The notes: generated by a model not told the origin, from the sequence alone. 64,000 nt of DNA from Armatimonadota bacterium (GCA_030601885.1 JAUWAU010000009.1:151173-215172), one strand, 5' to 3'; counted from the first letter of the stretch, positions 9,239 through 18,869 are shown. Made by a program: numbers and translations.

Positions 9239-12200
9239 ATGAGAAGGGCATTGCTATGGCCTATCGTCGTCCTCCTGTGCTGCGGCGCCATGCAGGCCCA
9301 GCCACAGCGCCAGCTCATCACGAACGGCAGCTTTGAGCAATTGGGCCCCGACGGCTGGGCGGCCGATTGGGAGCGGGTGGGCGAGGAGGTCGGCATCACC
9401 AACGATGCCCACGCCGGCAGGAACGCAGTCTTGCTGCGGCGCACGGAGGGGGCCATCGAGCGCAAGAGAGAGACCGGCCTCAACCGCCAGTGGCAGGCGC
9501 ATTCGAGCGAACAGGGCACAATGCTGGCCGAGCTCAAGGGCGGAGTGAAGTTCTGGTACAAGATCCCCCACTCCCCGGCCGATGCCCACCTTCGCTTCTA
9601 CATGATCCCCATGAGCGCCGACCCCTTGGAGAACACGGGCGGCGCGCGGCAGTGGTTTGAGATCCCGGCGGAGCACTTCGGGGACGGCGAGTGGCACCAG
9701 GGGATGCTCGCGTACGACTTCAGCGACAATGAGAACTGCCGCTGGGTGCACGTGTCGCCGCGTCTGCTCAGCGATGAGCCGGCCGAGTGGATCATCGACG
9801 ACATCGCGTGGGTTCCCAGTGTCGGCGCGCTGGCGAACGTCGTTACGATGGCCCTCCAAGAGGTCAGGGGCCGGGAGGGGCGAGAGTGTGAGATCAGGGC
9901 GACCATTAAGAACATCGGCGATGCGCCCCTGCGCGGGAACGCGGAGCTGCGGCTTCCCGATTACCTGAAGGCAACTGAGCCGGGGCCGACTCAGGGGATG
10001 GGCCCAGTGGCGCCACAGGACACCACTGTTGTCAAATGGCGCATCAGCGGAGTGCGAGATCGGGAGGATGTGATCCACCTCCGCGTGACCGGCGGCGCAG
10101 TGCCTGCAGGCGCCAGCCTGAAGCTCGCGCCCGATCTCGGCGAGGTCTGGCTCGAGACGGAGCAGTTCGTCCTGTGGCCGAACAAGCAAACACGCGTGAG
10201 CCTGGTGGTGGAGAACAACGGCACGGCGGCGGCCAGAGGCCTGCAGGCATCGCTCGAGCTGCCCAGCGAGGCCACTGAGATCGGCGCCACCACCGATACG
10301 CTTGACCTGGCTCTGCCTGGGGTTCGGAATCGCCTGGACTTCCTCATCGAGGCCCAGGAGCAAACGCCGTCGGCGCCGCTGGTGTGCAACTGGGAGAGCG
10401 CGGATGGCGAGACGGGGCAGGCGCACACGCAACTCGTCATCGGCGCACCGCCACCTTCGCCCGATGCTGCGCCACGGGACGCCGCCAGAGTATCGTGCGC
10501 GACGTTCGAGATCATCTTCCCCCGCAGCGACTTTGGCTACGGCATCGGCTGGATATTCACGCGCCCCGAGGGAAAACTCGTGGGCGCGATGCCGTACCTG
10601 GGGCGAGCCGTCCTGAAGGGACGCGACCAGACGCCGATCCCGTTGTACGCCGCGGATTTCGCCGCGGACGCGACGGTGATGCCGCTCGGCGGAGCGCTCG
10701 CATCGACGGAGACGAGGGCCCCAGGCGGGCTGACCTTCGTGGTGGAGAATCGACAACTGCAACGCCTTGGGCTGCCCGGACCCGTACGGGTGAGCCTGGC
10801 CACTATGGGCGAGGCTGAGCCGAACGACGTCTTGGGCCGCACAATAACGTACCAGATCTCCTGCAGCGCGCCGCCGCGGCCGGTGCTCCTCGCCCTCGAG
10901 GGGCCGATGATCTGCGCCGGTGAGGGCGCCCTCGGCAGTGAACGGGAAGAGGCGCTGTATCCGGGGCTGGAGTGGCTGGTCGGCGGCGAGCATTCGTCCT
11001 CCACACTCGACATCGGCCTCGACCATCCGCACCGCATACGCTGCGTGGCGCATCCGCACATGGTCACCGTGCCGCTCATGGCCGTGCGGCGCGGGAGGAC
11101 GTGCGTGGGGCTCCTGTGGCACACCCGGGGCCGATGGAACGACGGCCGCGCCCGGCCCGACCTCGATCCGGACCGGTCGGACATCGACCGATCGTCGGCG
11201 ATCTTCGCCTCGCCGAATCGCTTCGAGGGGCACGCTTCGCACGCTATGGGCCTGTTCGTGCCAACAGTGCCTGAGTACGTGGCGCCCAATGACCGAGTGG
11301 CCGAGAAGACATGGCCTGCTGCGGGCGCAGAGGCCAAGATTGTGCGCCTCATCAGCGCCATCTACGTCAACCCCGAGTCTGACACTGTGATGGACGCCAT
11401 GCGCGCGTGGTTTGACATCTGCGGGATCGCGCCGCCACGAGCGCTGCCGCATGCCGCACGTACAAGGCCGAGCAGCGTTCTGTATCGCGGAGACGCATTC
11501 CGGTTCCGGGGGTACGGCCTGCCGAGGTGGGCCAAGGCCGCTGAGCGCAAAGGCCGTTGGGTCGAGCCCAGGCGCGAGCAGTGGATCGATGAGATCGAGT
11601 GGAGCATGCAGGCCTATCTCACGACCCTCTGGGATGAGGAAGAGAGAGCGTGGCTGAACTTCATAGGCGGCCCGGCAATCAACCGGCGCACCGGCCCGCA
11701 CGCGAGCTACCTGTATGACTGTGTGCTGGGCGCCGGGCTCACCGACGATCCCGACCTCCGAGAACAGCTCGAGGAACGCATCGCGCTCGTCAACAGGCTC
11801 TACCCGCACGTCGTCCCGCGCGCCGAGGACCTCGGCTTCAACTTCGGCCAGCCGGTCGCCTCGGTGGCTAACATATCGGAGCAAGCAGCGCGCCTTATCA
11901 GTTCTCAGGATCCTGACGGTGGTTGGCGCTTCCATCCCTACATCGCGAAGGGCGGCGTCTTCAAGGGGAGAGACTATGCGGAGCTGGGATACGACGGCCA
12001 GGAGGCCGTGGGCCTCGTGGCCCGGAGGGCCTGGACGATGCTGCGCTTCGGGCGCATGACGGGCGACGAAAAGGCCTTCCAGGCCGGCATCAGGGCCCTG
12101 CGGTACATGGAGAAGTTCATTGTGCCACGGGCCGCACAGGTGTGGGAAGTTCCGGTGCATACGCCGGACATTCTCGCCTCGTCCGACGCCTGCGAGGCGT

Positions 12201-13393
12201 ATCTCGAGGCATACCGCATCACCGGGGATCGCCACTGGCTTGACCGGGCCATTTACTGGGAGGAGACCGGCCTTCCGTTCCTGTACCAGTGGGGTGTCGA
12301 TCCGTTCCCGTGGATGCGCTACGCCTCCATCCCGGTGTTCGGCGCCACGTGGTTTAAGGGCTCCTGGTTCGGGCGTGCCGTGCAGTGGAACGGACTCCGC
12401 TGGGCCTTTGCCGCGCTCAAACTGGCCGAGGTGGACGACACATATCCGTGGCGCATGCTCGCCGCCGGGGTCACCATCTCGGCGATCTACCAGCAGGGCG
12501 ATGGCGAGCGGGACCTGGCCATGTGGCCTGACAGCATCAATGCGATCGACGCCACCAAGTCGGGATGGATCTTTGCCCCGCGCCGCATCCTCCACAACGT
12601 GTACAAGCTCATGGGGTACGAGCCCGAGCCTGTAACGGCGCGCGTTCAGGCGCCGGGCGGCGCTGTTCTCGTCAATGCGTGTGGCGAGATCCAGGACGCC
12701 CGCGTCCGAGACCGGGCACTGAGCTTCACCCTAACTGCGCCCGAGCTGCTGCCCACGCGCATTGTCGTGTGCTCGCTGGCGGAGCCGGAGACCGTTACGC
12801 TCAACGACAGCCAACTGCCGCGGCGAGACCCGCTGCCCGCCGGAGACGTCATGGGATGGACGTACCACGCCGGCTACGGCATTCTCGAGATCAGCCCTGG
12901 GAAGCCGGGCACGTTCATCGTCCGAGTGTCCCCGGCTGATTATCAGCCGTGTCTGGTCGCGCCCCCCGAAGTAATGGGAATAGCCTTCGAGTTCGACACC
13001 GACGACGGCGGCTGGCGGCCCACGCACGACCTGAGTCTTTTCTCTATCGCGAACGGCATGCTGAGTGCGCGAGCCACGGGCCGCGATCCCTACATGATCC
13101 GCGCCAACTGCCGCATCGATGGCAACACCGTCGGCCGCATTCGCGTCCGCATGGCCGTTTCGGCCGGCACAGAGGCACAGTTCTTCTGGGCCAGTGGCGA
13201 TTCACCCACGTTGACCGAGGACAAGAGCATCCGCATACCCATCCAACCGGACGGCCAGTTCCACGAGTACTACTTCGATGTCGGGAAGCACGCGGCGTGG
13301 CGCGGCAAAACGATCGCCGACATCCGTCTCGATCCGATGGCCGCCGCCGATGAAGCCGACATAAAGATCGACTTCATGCGCGGAGAGCGATAG
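9239..13393 (+). CDS. Very large secreted multidomain protein with central alpha/alpha-barrel
   Basis: A 1384-residue protein with a Sec signal peptide (MRRALLWPIVVLLCCGAMQA). It starts with a carbohydrate-binding-like sandwich (NGSFEQLGPDGW, about residues 25-190). Two or more CARDB/NEW3-like beta domains follow (about 195-400), then further beta structure. The stretch of about 770-1120 is helical and Trp/Tyr-rich and looks like an alpha/alpha toroid of the kind in GH105/GH127-type enzymes (GQEAVGLVARRAWTMLRFG, LASSDACEAYLEAYRITGD). A last beta-sandwich (about 1240-1380, EFDTDDGGWRP) resembles a binding domain. The family and substrate are not identified; hydrolase or lyase is inferred from the fold. 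GGAGGG precedes the start. A small hairpin follows the stop. Confidence 0.75.
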   Translation: MRRALLWPIVVLLCCGAMQAQPQRQLITNGSFEQLGPDGWAADWERVGEEVGITNDAHAGRNAVLLRRTEGAIERKRETGLNRQWQAHSSEQGTMLAELKGGVKFWYKIPHSPADAHLRFYMIPMSADPLENTGGARQWFEIPAEHFGDGEWHQGMLAYDFSDNENCRWVHVSPRLLSDEPAEWIIDDIAWVPSVGALANVVTMALQEVRGREGRECEIRATIKNIGDAPLRGNAELRLPDYLKATEPGPTQGMGPVAPQDTTVVKWRISGVRDREDVIHLRVTGGAVPAGASLKLAPDLGEVWLETEQFVLWPNKQTRVSLVVENNGTAAARGLQASLELPSEATEIGATTDTLDLALPGVRNRLDFLIEAQEQTPSAPLVCNWESADGETGQAHTQLVIGAPPPSPDAAPRDAARVSCATFEIIFPRSDFGYGIGWIFTRPEGKLVGAMPYLGRAVLKGRDQTPIPLYAADFAADATVMPLGGALASTETRAPGGLTFVVENRQLQRLGLPGPVRVSLATMGEAEPNDVLGRTITYQISCSAPPRPVLLALEGPMICAGEGALGSEREEALYPGLEWLVGGEHSSSTLDIGLDHPHRIRCVAHPHMVTVPLMAVRRGRTCVGLLWHTRGRWNDGRARPDLDPDRSDIDRSSAIFASPNRFEGHASHAMGLFVPTVPEYVAPNDRVAEKTWPAAGAEAKIVRLISAIYVNPESDTVMDAMRAWFDICGIAPPRALPHAARTRPSSVLYRGDAFRFRGYGLPRWAKAAERKGRWVEPRREQWIDEIEWSMQAYLTTLWDEEERAWLNFIGGPAINRRTGPHASYLYDCVLGAGLTDDPDLREQLEERIALVNRLYPHVVPRAEDLGFNFGQPVASVANISEQAARLISSQDPDGGWRFHPYIAKGGVFKGRDYAELGYDGQEAVGLVARRAWTMLRFGRMTGDEKAFQAGIRALRYMEKFIVPRAAQVWEVPVHTPDILASSDACEAYLEAYRITGDRHWLDRAIYWEETGLPFLYQWGVDPFPWMRYASIPVFGATWFKGSWFGRAVQWNGLRWAFAALKLAEVDDTYPWRMLAAGVTISAIYQQGDGERDLAMWPDSINAIDATKSGWIFAPRRILHNVYKLMGYEPEPVTARVQAPGGAVLVNACGEIQDARVRDRALSFTLTAPELLPTRIVVCSLAEPETVTLNDSQLPRRDPLPAGDVMGWTYHAGYGILEISPGKPGTFIVRVSPADYQPCLVAPPEVMGIAFEFDTDDGGWRPTHDLSLFSIANGMLSARATGRDPYMIRANCRIDGNTVGRIRVRMAVSAGTEAQFFWASGDSPTLTEDKSIRIPIQPDGQFHEYYFDVGKHAAWRGKTIADIRLDPMAAADEADIKIDFMRGER

Positions 13394-13394
13394 A

Positions 13395-13411
13395 GTGGCG
13401 GAGAACGCCAC
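13395..13411 (+). terminator. Hairpin immediately after the 1384-residue gene
   Basis: GTGGCG, a 5-base GAGAA loop and CGCCAC form a 6-bp GC-rich stem two bases after the stop codon. There is no T-run after it, so it may be an RNA-stabilising or attenuating hairpin rather than a true intrinsic terminator. Confidence 0.3.
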
Positions 13412-13554
13412 CGAGCGCTATGCGGACGCGCTGATCGTGATGGGCTTTCGAGGCAGCGTGCTCGAACAGACGTTGACGCGCGCAGACATACCACAATATG
13501 CGTGACCGCTTGTCGGCACATGGCCGCCGGCATAGATCGCTGGGAGGTAGCGAT

Positions 13555-15951
13555 ATGTGGACTTTCTTGCTTCTCGGTGCAACGGTCGTAGGACCGTTCT
13601 CCGGCGTGGACTTGGACCGGCTTACTGATACGCCGATGCTGATCGAGGAGGACATGCTCCGGGCCGACGCCCGCGAGGTCCTGCGGTTGGGCACCGGCAT
13701 GAAACTGGAGAAGCGGGACGGCCGGGAGGTAATCCTCACCCAGGAGGGCTTCGTCGTAGAGTTCGAACTCGAGCTCGAGCCCGGCAACTACCGTATAGCT
13801 GTGGAGGCCAGCGCCCCCAACAGGGGGACGGACTCATATTGGGCGTATGTGGATGGGAAGCAGATCTCCGCTCCGCTAACCATCCCCACCGACACGATGG
13901 CGGAGCGCGCCGTCGGGATCAGCATCGCGGAGAAGGGGAGGCATCAGTTGCGCCTCAGCTTGCGCGAGGCGCCCGGGAGCATTCTCGCGTCGCTCCGGTT
14001 CTCGAGCGTGGCGAACAAGATCTCTCGCCCGCCGATGCGGAAGGAATTAGCCGGCAAACACCCGCGCATCTTCTTCACGGCGGATGACCTGGGCGCCATG
14101 CGCGCGCGGCTGCGAGACGAGCGCGTGCAGCAGTTCTACAAGCTGCCCGGCACATTGACCAGGAAGCCTCCCGCGTTCCGGCCGGACCAGCGCAATGGCG
14201 GCGCGTATCGCGGCCTCGGCAACTACGCCTTCGCCTATCTGCTGAAGCCCGATGATGAGATGCTGGAGGGCATCATCCCCTGGCTCGAGACCGCCACGAC
14301 GTACCCGCACGTCGGCGTGGACCTGGACGCCGAGTACTTCATGGAGGGCCTTGCGCTGACGTACGACTGGCTGTACCACGAGCTGCCCGAGGATCTGCGC
14401 GCCGGTGTGCGCGATACCATCGCCCGACAGTGCCGCACGGTCTACGAGGCGTCCTTGGTCGGTCGCACGGGCGGGGGGCTGGCGTTCCAGCAGAATCACT
14501 ACTGGTACGCCCATCTTTCGCTGGCACTGGGCGCGGCAGCCATCTGCGGCGAGGTGCCGGAGGCGGAGCAGTGGTTGGCGTGGGCGTGGGATCGCTTCGA
14601 GCGCATCGCCCTGAGCTTCAGCCCCGATGGCGGCTTCCACGAGGGGCCGTCATACTGGGATTACTCGATGCCGACGCTGTATCTGTACACCGACCTGTAC
14701 GAGTGGTGCACCGGCCTCCGCATCCCCGCCGGTGACGACGGCCTCGCCGGCCAGGCCGAATTCCGCCTGCATCACGTGTACCCCGGCCTGGCGCTGTCGG
14801 CAGCCCTGGAGGATACGGTGATCGGCAAGGGCGCCCCGCCCATCAAGCTGCTGCTCTGGGAGGCGAAGCGCTTCGACGCCCCGGTCGCGATGGGCATTGC
14901 CGAGCTGCTCAACCGTGGGGCCAGCTCCGACCGCTTCAACCTGCTGTGGCTGAACGAGAACCTCGCAAGCCGCGACGCGCGCGAGGTCGTTCCCCTGGCC
15001 AGGTACTACTCCGACATCGAGACCGCCTTCGCCCGCACCTCCTGGGACGATGATTCCACCTACGTGGCCTTCGTCAGCCGTCCGTTGGGCGGCCACAAGT
15101 GGGCTGAGCTGTGTGCCAGGTTCGGCCTGGGTGGCACGGGGCACAATCACCCCGAGCAGAATCACTTCGTGCTTTTCGGCCGCGGCCAGGTGCTCGCCGG
15201 CGACCAGGGCTACACGTACGAGAAGCTGACGCGCAACCACAACACCGTCCTGGTGGACGGCAAAGGCCAGTATGGCGACGGTGAGATGTGGCCGCGCCCG
15301 ACGCCAGGGCGCGCTCATATCACTGACTTCGTCACTCAGGGCGACATCACTATGGCCCTTGGCGATGCAGCTTCGGCGTACCCAGCCGAGTTGGGCCTCA
15401 CCCGCTTCGAGCGCACGCTCGTGCTTGCCGGACGCGACCTGGTGGTGGTCTGCGATCGGCTCGCGGCGAAGCAGCCGCGCACCTTCAGTTGGCTGCTGCA
15501 TCACTGGGGTGAGGTGTCCGCCGGCAACGGTCGCTGGACGATCACGCGACGCGATGCTCAACTTGGCGTTGTGCCGGTCCTGCCCCAGAACGTCGAGGTC
15601 GCGACCAGCACATACAGACCTCGGTTCGTACACCCAACGCGAGACCACACGCCCGAGGAGCCGGACGTGAATCTACTCGAGCTCAATGCCGGCCCTACCA
15701 CGGGCACCACCTTCCTCGTGCCGCTGCTCGTGGGTAGCGCTGGGGAGGCGCTGCCCGAGGTGCAGACCGTTTCCACTGAGACCTGCGATGCCGTCCGCGT
15801 CGGCGACACGGTAGTGGCCTTCAACCGTGGCACGGGCAAGATGGAGGTTGCACTGCCCTGGGATGAGACGCTCCGTACCGGGGCAAAGGCCCTCGTGGCG
15901 CGTGTGCACGACGGCGAGCAGCAAATTGTGACACTGCCTGTGGCGCAATGA
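13555..15951 (+). CDS. Heparinase II/III-like polysaccharide lyase
   Basis: A 798-residue exported protein. A short hydrophobic N terminus (MWTFLLLGATVVGPFSG) precedes a small beta domain (about residues 45-150), an alpha/alpha toroid (about 170-470; HPRIFFTADDLGAMRARL, ALTYDWLYHELPEDL) and the beta-sandwich of the heparinase II/III family (about 490-790). The latter has the characteristic HNHPEQNHFVLFGRG and GDQGYTYEKLTRNHNTVLVDG stretches, whose His/Tyr residues are typical of the active site. Family members cleave uronic-acid-containing polysaccharides (heparan sulfate, alginate) by beta-elimination; the exact polymer is unknown. The ATG at 13555 is chosen because GGAGGT lies seven bases upstream and a leader follows. 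The upstream in-frame ATG at 13498 has neither. Confidence 0.82.
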   Translation: MWTFLLLGATVVGPFSGVDLDRLTDTPMLIEEDMLRADAREVLRLGTGMKLEKRDGREVILTQEGFVVEFELELEPGNYRIAVEASAPNRGTDSYWAYVDGKQISAPLTIPTDTMAERAVGISIAEKGRHQLRLSLREAPGSILASLRFSSVANKISRPPMRKELAGKHPRIFFTADDLGAMRARLRDERVQQFYKLPGTLTRKPPAFRPDQRNGGAYRGLGNYAFAYLLKPDDEMLEGIIPWLETATTYPHVGVDLDAEYFMEGLALTYDWLYHELPEDLRAGVRDTIARQCRTVYEASLVGRTGGGLAFQQNHYWYAHLSLALGAAAICGEVPEAEQWLAWAWDRFERIALSFSPDGGFHEGPSYWDYSMPTLYLYTDLYEWCTGLRIPAGDDGLAGQAEFRLHHVYPGLALSAALEDTVIGKGAPPIKLLLWEAKRFDAPVAMGIAELLNRGASSDRFNLLWLNENLASRDAREVVPLARYYSDIETAFARTSWDDDSTYVAFVSRPLGGHKWAELCARFGLGGTGHNHPEQNHFVLFGRGQVLAGDQGYTYEKLTRNHNTVLVDGKGQYGDGEMWPRPTPGRAHITDFVTQGDITMALGDAASAYPAELGLTRFERTLVLAGRDLVVVCDRLAAKQPRTFSWLLHHWGEVSAGNGRWTITRRDAQLGVVPVLPQNVEVATSTYRPRFVHPTRDHTPEEPDVNLLELNAGPTTGTTFLVPLLVGSAGEALPEVQTVSTETCDAVRVGDTVVAFNRGTGKMEVALPWDETLRTGAKALVARVHDGEQQIVTLPVAQ

Positions 15952-16027
15952 GCGGGCCGACACCGTCCTGGCACCTGCGTGATGCGAATCACGGTCGGTT
16001 GGAGGGTAGCGGGGGGCCCGGAAGGTG

Positions 16028-16033
16028 TATAAT
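16028..16033 (+). promoter_or_regulatory. Possible -10 element (TATAAT)
   Basis: A perfect TATAAT stands in an otherwise GC-rich gap, about 110 bases before the FecR/DUF6600 gene. The best -35-like hexamer, TTGGAG, is 23 bases upstream, which is too far for normal sigma-70 spacing. It marks a plausible but unproven promoter. Confidence 0.3.
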
Positions 16034-16142
16034 GATAATGACCTCTGTCCCCCTAGCGACTCCAGAGGTGCAGGGCTCTCGCCTCGGCAGACACACGCTC
16101 GCCGAGGTCGAGGGAACGAGTGAGAGAAGGGGGCGTGAATCG

Positions 16143-18518
16143 ATGTCCAACACTGTTCATGTGAGCAATATTGGCGTCCGGAGGCGACTGGCGGCATTCG
16201 GCTCAACAGCGTTCTTGGCTTGCGTGGCTGTTGGCCTGCTATTGGCTGTCGGCCAGGGGCCTGCCGCGGCCCGCACGTACGGTCGAGTCAGCTACATCGA
16301 GGGCGACCTGATGGTGCGCGGCGTGTATGATGACGATTGGAGCTTCGCCGGCCTCAACACGACCCTGCGCGAGGGCGATGCGCTGTGGACCGACGCGGAC
16401 AGCATCGCCGAGATCGAGCTAGGCTATGGAACCTTCGTACGCATCGGCTACGGAACCGAGCTGTACATTGATGAGTTCCCGCAGAACGCCGAACTGCGTC
16501 TTGTGAGCGGTGGCGTCTACCTCTCCCGGAACCGACAGGACGGGCGCTTGCGCCTGACCACGCCGACGGCAGACATACTCGTTCGCAAGAATGCGCTGGT
16601 ACGCGTGGACGCGGCGGAAGACGGCTCGACCCGGGTCAGCGTCGTTCGCGGATTGGCGGAAGTGGATGCGCCGGAGGCCCGCTTGAGCGAGGTCGAGGCC
16701 GGGTGGCGCGTCTACGTATACCCCGGGGAAGGCCCATCCGGCTGGGAGCGCCTGAGCCGACAGGACGAGGACGAGTTCGACCGGTTCAACCGGCGCCGAG
16801 ACGCGTACTACGCTGAGTTGGACCTCCCGACCCACGTGGACCGCGACATTGTTGGGATCTACGATCTGCACCGGCATGGACGCTGGGTGACGGTCCGCGA
16901 TGTCCGCTATTGGCGGCCGTCGATCCCGGATTGGCACCCATACCGCCACGGGCGATGGGGATGGCTGCATGCGGGCGGATGGTCCTGGCGCGACGATTAC
17001 CCCTTCGGCTATGTGACCGGACACTACGGTCGGTGGCTTTGGACGCCGCAGTACGGCTGGGTGTGGAGGCCGGGGCACGTCTGGGGGCCTGGATGGGTAA
17101 GCTGGGTGACCTTCGATGACTACGTTGGGTGGGCTCCGCTTGATCCCTGGGATCGGCCCGCCTACGTATCCGTCGGACTCTCGGTACCCCTCGGCCGACA
17201 CGGGCATCTGAGCATCGGCGCCTGCTCCTATGCGCCGCGGTCGAGCTTCTTCCTCAGCTACGTGCGGGCGCGGCCCTTCAGCCACACGACCATCAACATC
17301 ATACGGCACAAGAACGTTCGCATCGTCAACAACTACATCACGCACAACGAATACACGTATGTTGACAATTCGTTCAGCCACAATGTGCACCACAATATCG
17401 CCGGCCTGCTTCGCCCGCGGGTGCGCGGCCGAGGCCCGGCGAGCAACGAAAGAGGGCACCGGGCGGCTGCGGTGATCCAAAAGCTGGAACACCCAGGAGA
17501 GCGCGCCAAGCGCTGGAGTTGGCGGTCGCGCCATGTGGACTTGGCGGCGCTGAGGCGTCTGCGCGAGGCACGGCCCGAGCACGCGGATGGTCACAGGGGC
17601 GATGTGCGCAAGGGCCCCGGCTCGACCGGGCGCGTCGTCGATCGAAAGCCGGCCGTCAGCGGCCGCGATCCGAGGGCCTGGTCCGCTCCACGCCGGCCGG
17701 AGGAGCGCATTGTGAAGCCGACGCCGGCGCCCTCCCGAGAGGGGATCTGGCATAGGCGCTCTGGGGCACCCGAAAGGGATCAACCCGTGACCGGATCGCG
17801 CCCACCGGATCGGAAGCCGCCCATCCGGCTGGGGCACGACAACAGGCCCGGCACGACAGACACGTCCGACCGTCGCTTCCGGATTGGGGACGGGAAGCCT
17901 GTGGAGCGGCCATCGGCGCGTCCGCCTGTGTCCGCCAGGCCGACTTGGGTGCTGCGACAGCCAGGCAGCGATGAACGCAAAGCCGGCGCGCCGTCCCAGG
18001 CATGGCGAAGTCGGAGCTCTGTGGCGGCGAGGCCGCCCGCGAAGCGCCCCGAGCCCGAGAGACGTGTATCGACAGAGCGCACGCCAGTCGAACGGCGGAT
18101 GATTCACTGGGTTCGTCCGACATCCGGCAGCCAGGAGGCGCAGCGCCGACCAACCGCCAGCAGCGGCTATGTTCGGCCCGAGGCTAAAGAGCCAACCCGC
18201 CCGTCCCGCCCGCCAACGAGTCCCTGGACGAGGCGGAGCACCAGCAGCGTGAGCTCATCGGCAATGGCACATCCTGGCGTGGCGAAGCCGACATCCCGGG
18301 GCAGCTCCGTCGTTCGCTCCGAGAGCAGCCGCCCCCGTGCATCTGGAGGCTCGTCGGCTCCGGGCTGGACGAAGCGCAGCAGCAGCCCCGCGAGCCGCTC
18401 TCCTGCGGCGCGGGCGTCTGCTTCGGCGAGATCGAAAGAGGAAAGCAAACGTGAGGGCTCGTCAGCCTCGGCGAAGAAGGGGTCCGGCGGGTGGCGTGGT
18501 CGCCACTATCGCCGGTAG
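16143..18518 (+). CDS. FecR-domain envelope protein with DUF6600-like Trp/Tyr repeat region and Arg/Ser/Pro-rich tail
   Basis: A 791-residue protein with a long signal peptide (hydrophobic segment about residues 18-40). The FecR domain follows at about 45-210 (GRVSYIEGDLMVRG, LREGDALWTDADS, VRKNALVRVDAAEDGST). Next is a Trp/Tyr/Gly-rich section, about 230-380, with repeated HGRW and W-x-P units (YWRPSIPDWHPYRHGRWGW, YGWVWRPGHVWGPGWVSW), as in DUF6600-type proteins. The last 350 residues are low-complexity, rich in Arg, Ser and Pro. FecR proteins are classically anti-sigma signal transducers, but no sigma factor is adjacent. This architecture is more often a surface or periplasmic structural protein. 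The ATG at 16143 is chosen because the leader starts there; AGAGAAGGGGG lies upstream. Confidence 0.72.
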   Translation: MSNTVHVSNIGVRRRLAAFGSTAFLACVAVGLLLAVGQGPAAARTYGRVSYIEGDLMVRGVYDDDWSFAGLNTTLREGDALWTDADSIAEIELGYGTFVRIGYGTELYIDEFPQNAELRLVSGGVYLSRNRQDGRLRLTTPTADILVRKNALVRVDAAEDGSTRVSVVRGLAEVDAPEARLSEVEAGWRVYVYPGEGPSGWERLSRQDEDEFDRFNRRRDAYYAELDLPTHVDRDIVGIYDLHRHGRWVTVRDVRYWRPSIPDWHPYRHGRWGWLHAGGWSWRDDYPFGYVTGHYGRWLWTPQYGWVWRPGHVWGPGWVSWVTFDDYVGWAPLDPWDRPAYVSVGLSVPLGRHGHLSIGACSYAPRSSFFLSYVRARPFSHTTINIIRHKNVRIVNNYITHNEYTYVDNSFSHNVHHNIAGLLRPRVRGRGPASNERGHRAAAVIQKLEHPGERAKRWSWRSRHVDLAALRRLREARPEHADGHRGDVRKGPGSTGRVVDRKPAVSGRDPRAWSAPRRPEERIVKPTPAPSREGIWHRRSGAPERDQPVTGSRPPDRKPPIRLGHDNRPGTTDTSDRRFRIGDGKPVERPSARPPVSARPTWVLRQPGSDERKAGAPSQAWRSRSSVAARPPAKRPEPERRVSTERTPVERRMIHWVRPTSGSQEAQRRPTASSGYVRPEAKEPTRPSRPPTSPWTRRSTSSVSSSAMAHPGVAKPTSRGSSVVRSESSRPRASGGSSAPGWTKRSSSPASRSPAARASASARSKEESKREGSSASAKKGSGGWRGRHYRR

Positions 18519-18544
18519 TGAGCCGACGCCGAGCCGTGCAAATG

Positions 18545-18577
18545 AGCGCCCCGTCTCTCCCTACGAGATGGGGCGCT
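18545..18577 (+). terminator. Strong hairpin terminator after FecR/DUF6600 gene
   Basis: AGCGCCCCGTCTC (18545-18557) pairs with GAGATGGGGCGCT (18565-18577): a 13-bp stem with one G-T wobble and a 7-base loop, 26 bases after the stop. The following bases are TCCGTC, so the U-tract is weak. Confidence 0.6.
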
Positions 18578-18610
18578 TCCGTCAATCCGTCTCCGTGCAC
18601 GGCTCTACGG

Positions 18611-18751
18611 CTGCTTCGGAGATTCGGCCCGTCGGCCCACTCGTTGTAGCCGGAGCAGCTTGCTCCGGCGGCCCCCAGCTCCCCGCCGGGCCCATCTTCA
18701 TCGTTTCCGGGTGGCCCAACAGGGCCATGAAGAGCTGCCTGGAAGATTTCG
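18611..18751 (+). repeat. Dispersed 141-bp repeat, copy 1 (with 9-bp-stem hairpin)
   Basis: The sequence closely matches the reverse complement of 63436-63575, with identity running for dozens of bases through the centre. It carries the perfect hairpin GCCGGAGCA-GCT-TGCTCCGGC (18649-18669) followed by a GGGCCCATCTTCATCGTTTC-type segment. That segment recurs on its own at 18834-18869 and 63335-63370. It has no open frame of its own and is probably a small non-autonomous repeat. Confidence 0.7.
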
Positions 18752-18833
18752 TTGCTTCCGTATTGTAGGGCGGGGATGCCCTTCCCCGCCAGCCTTTGCT
18801 TCAGTAGACAGAGCCCGCGAACCTCAGCCCAGA

Positions 18834-18869
18834 CATCTTCATTGTTTCCGGGTGTCCCACCGGGCCATG
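18834..18869 (+). repeat. Short copy of the dispersed repeat overlapping a gene 3' end
   Basis: CATCTTCATTGTTTCCGGGT and the following GTCCCACCGGGCCATG match the right part of the 141-bp repeat. On the minus strand it supplies the last nine codons (MARWDTRKQ) and the TGA of the GH-like gene ending at 18839. Confidence 0.6.

Larger units (their letters stand above)
18519..18838. other. Gene-free interval with terminator and dispersed repeats
   Basis: This stretch between the FecR gene and the convergent GH-like gene holds the hairpin terminator and one copy of a 141-bp dispersed repeat (18611-18751). A shortened relative (18834-18869) runs into the 3' end of the next gene. No credible open frame is present. 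Confidence 0.6.

Noticed and set aside
9254..12595. A 1113-codon open frame on the minus strand
   Set aside because: It is antisense to the 1384-residue secreted protein. It is Arg/Pro/Ala/His-biased, has no leader, motif or ribosome site, and arises from high GC at third codon positions.
16143..18518. FecR-domain protein as an anti-sigma regulator
   Set aside because: No sigma-70-family ECF gene or TonB receptor is nearby, and the Trp-rich and Arg/Ser/Pro-rich regions do not fit the classical regulator.
18649..18669. Riboswitch or CRISPR-like repeat reading of the hairpin
   Set aside because: There are only two long copies 45 kb apart and no regular spacing or spacers. It is part of a longer dispersed repeat.
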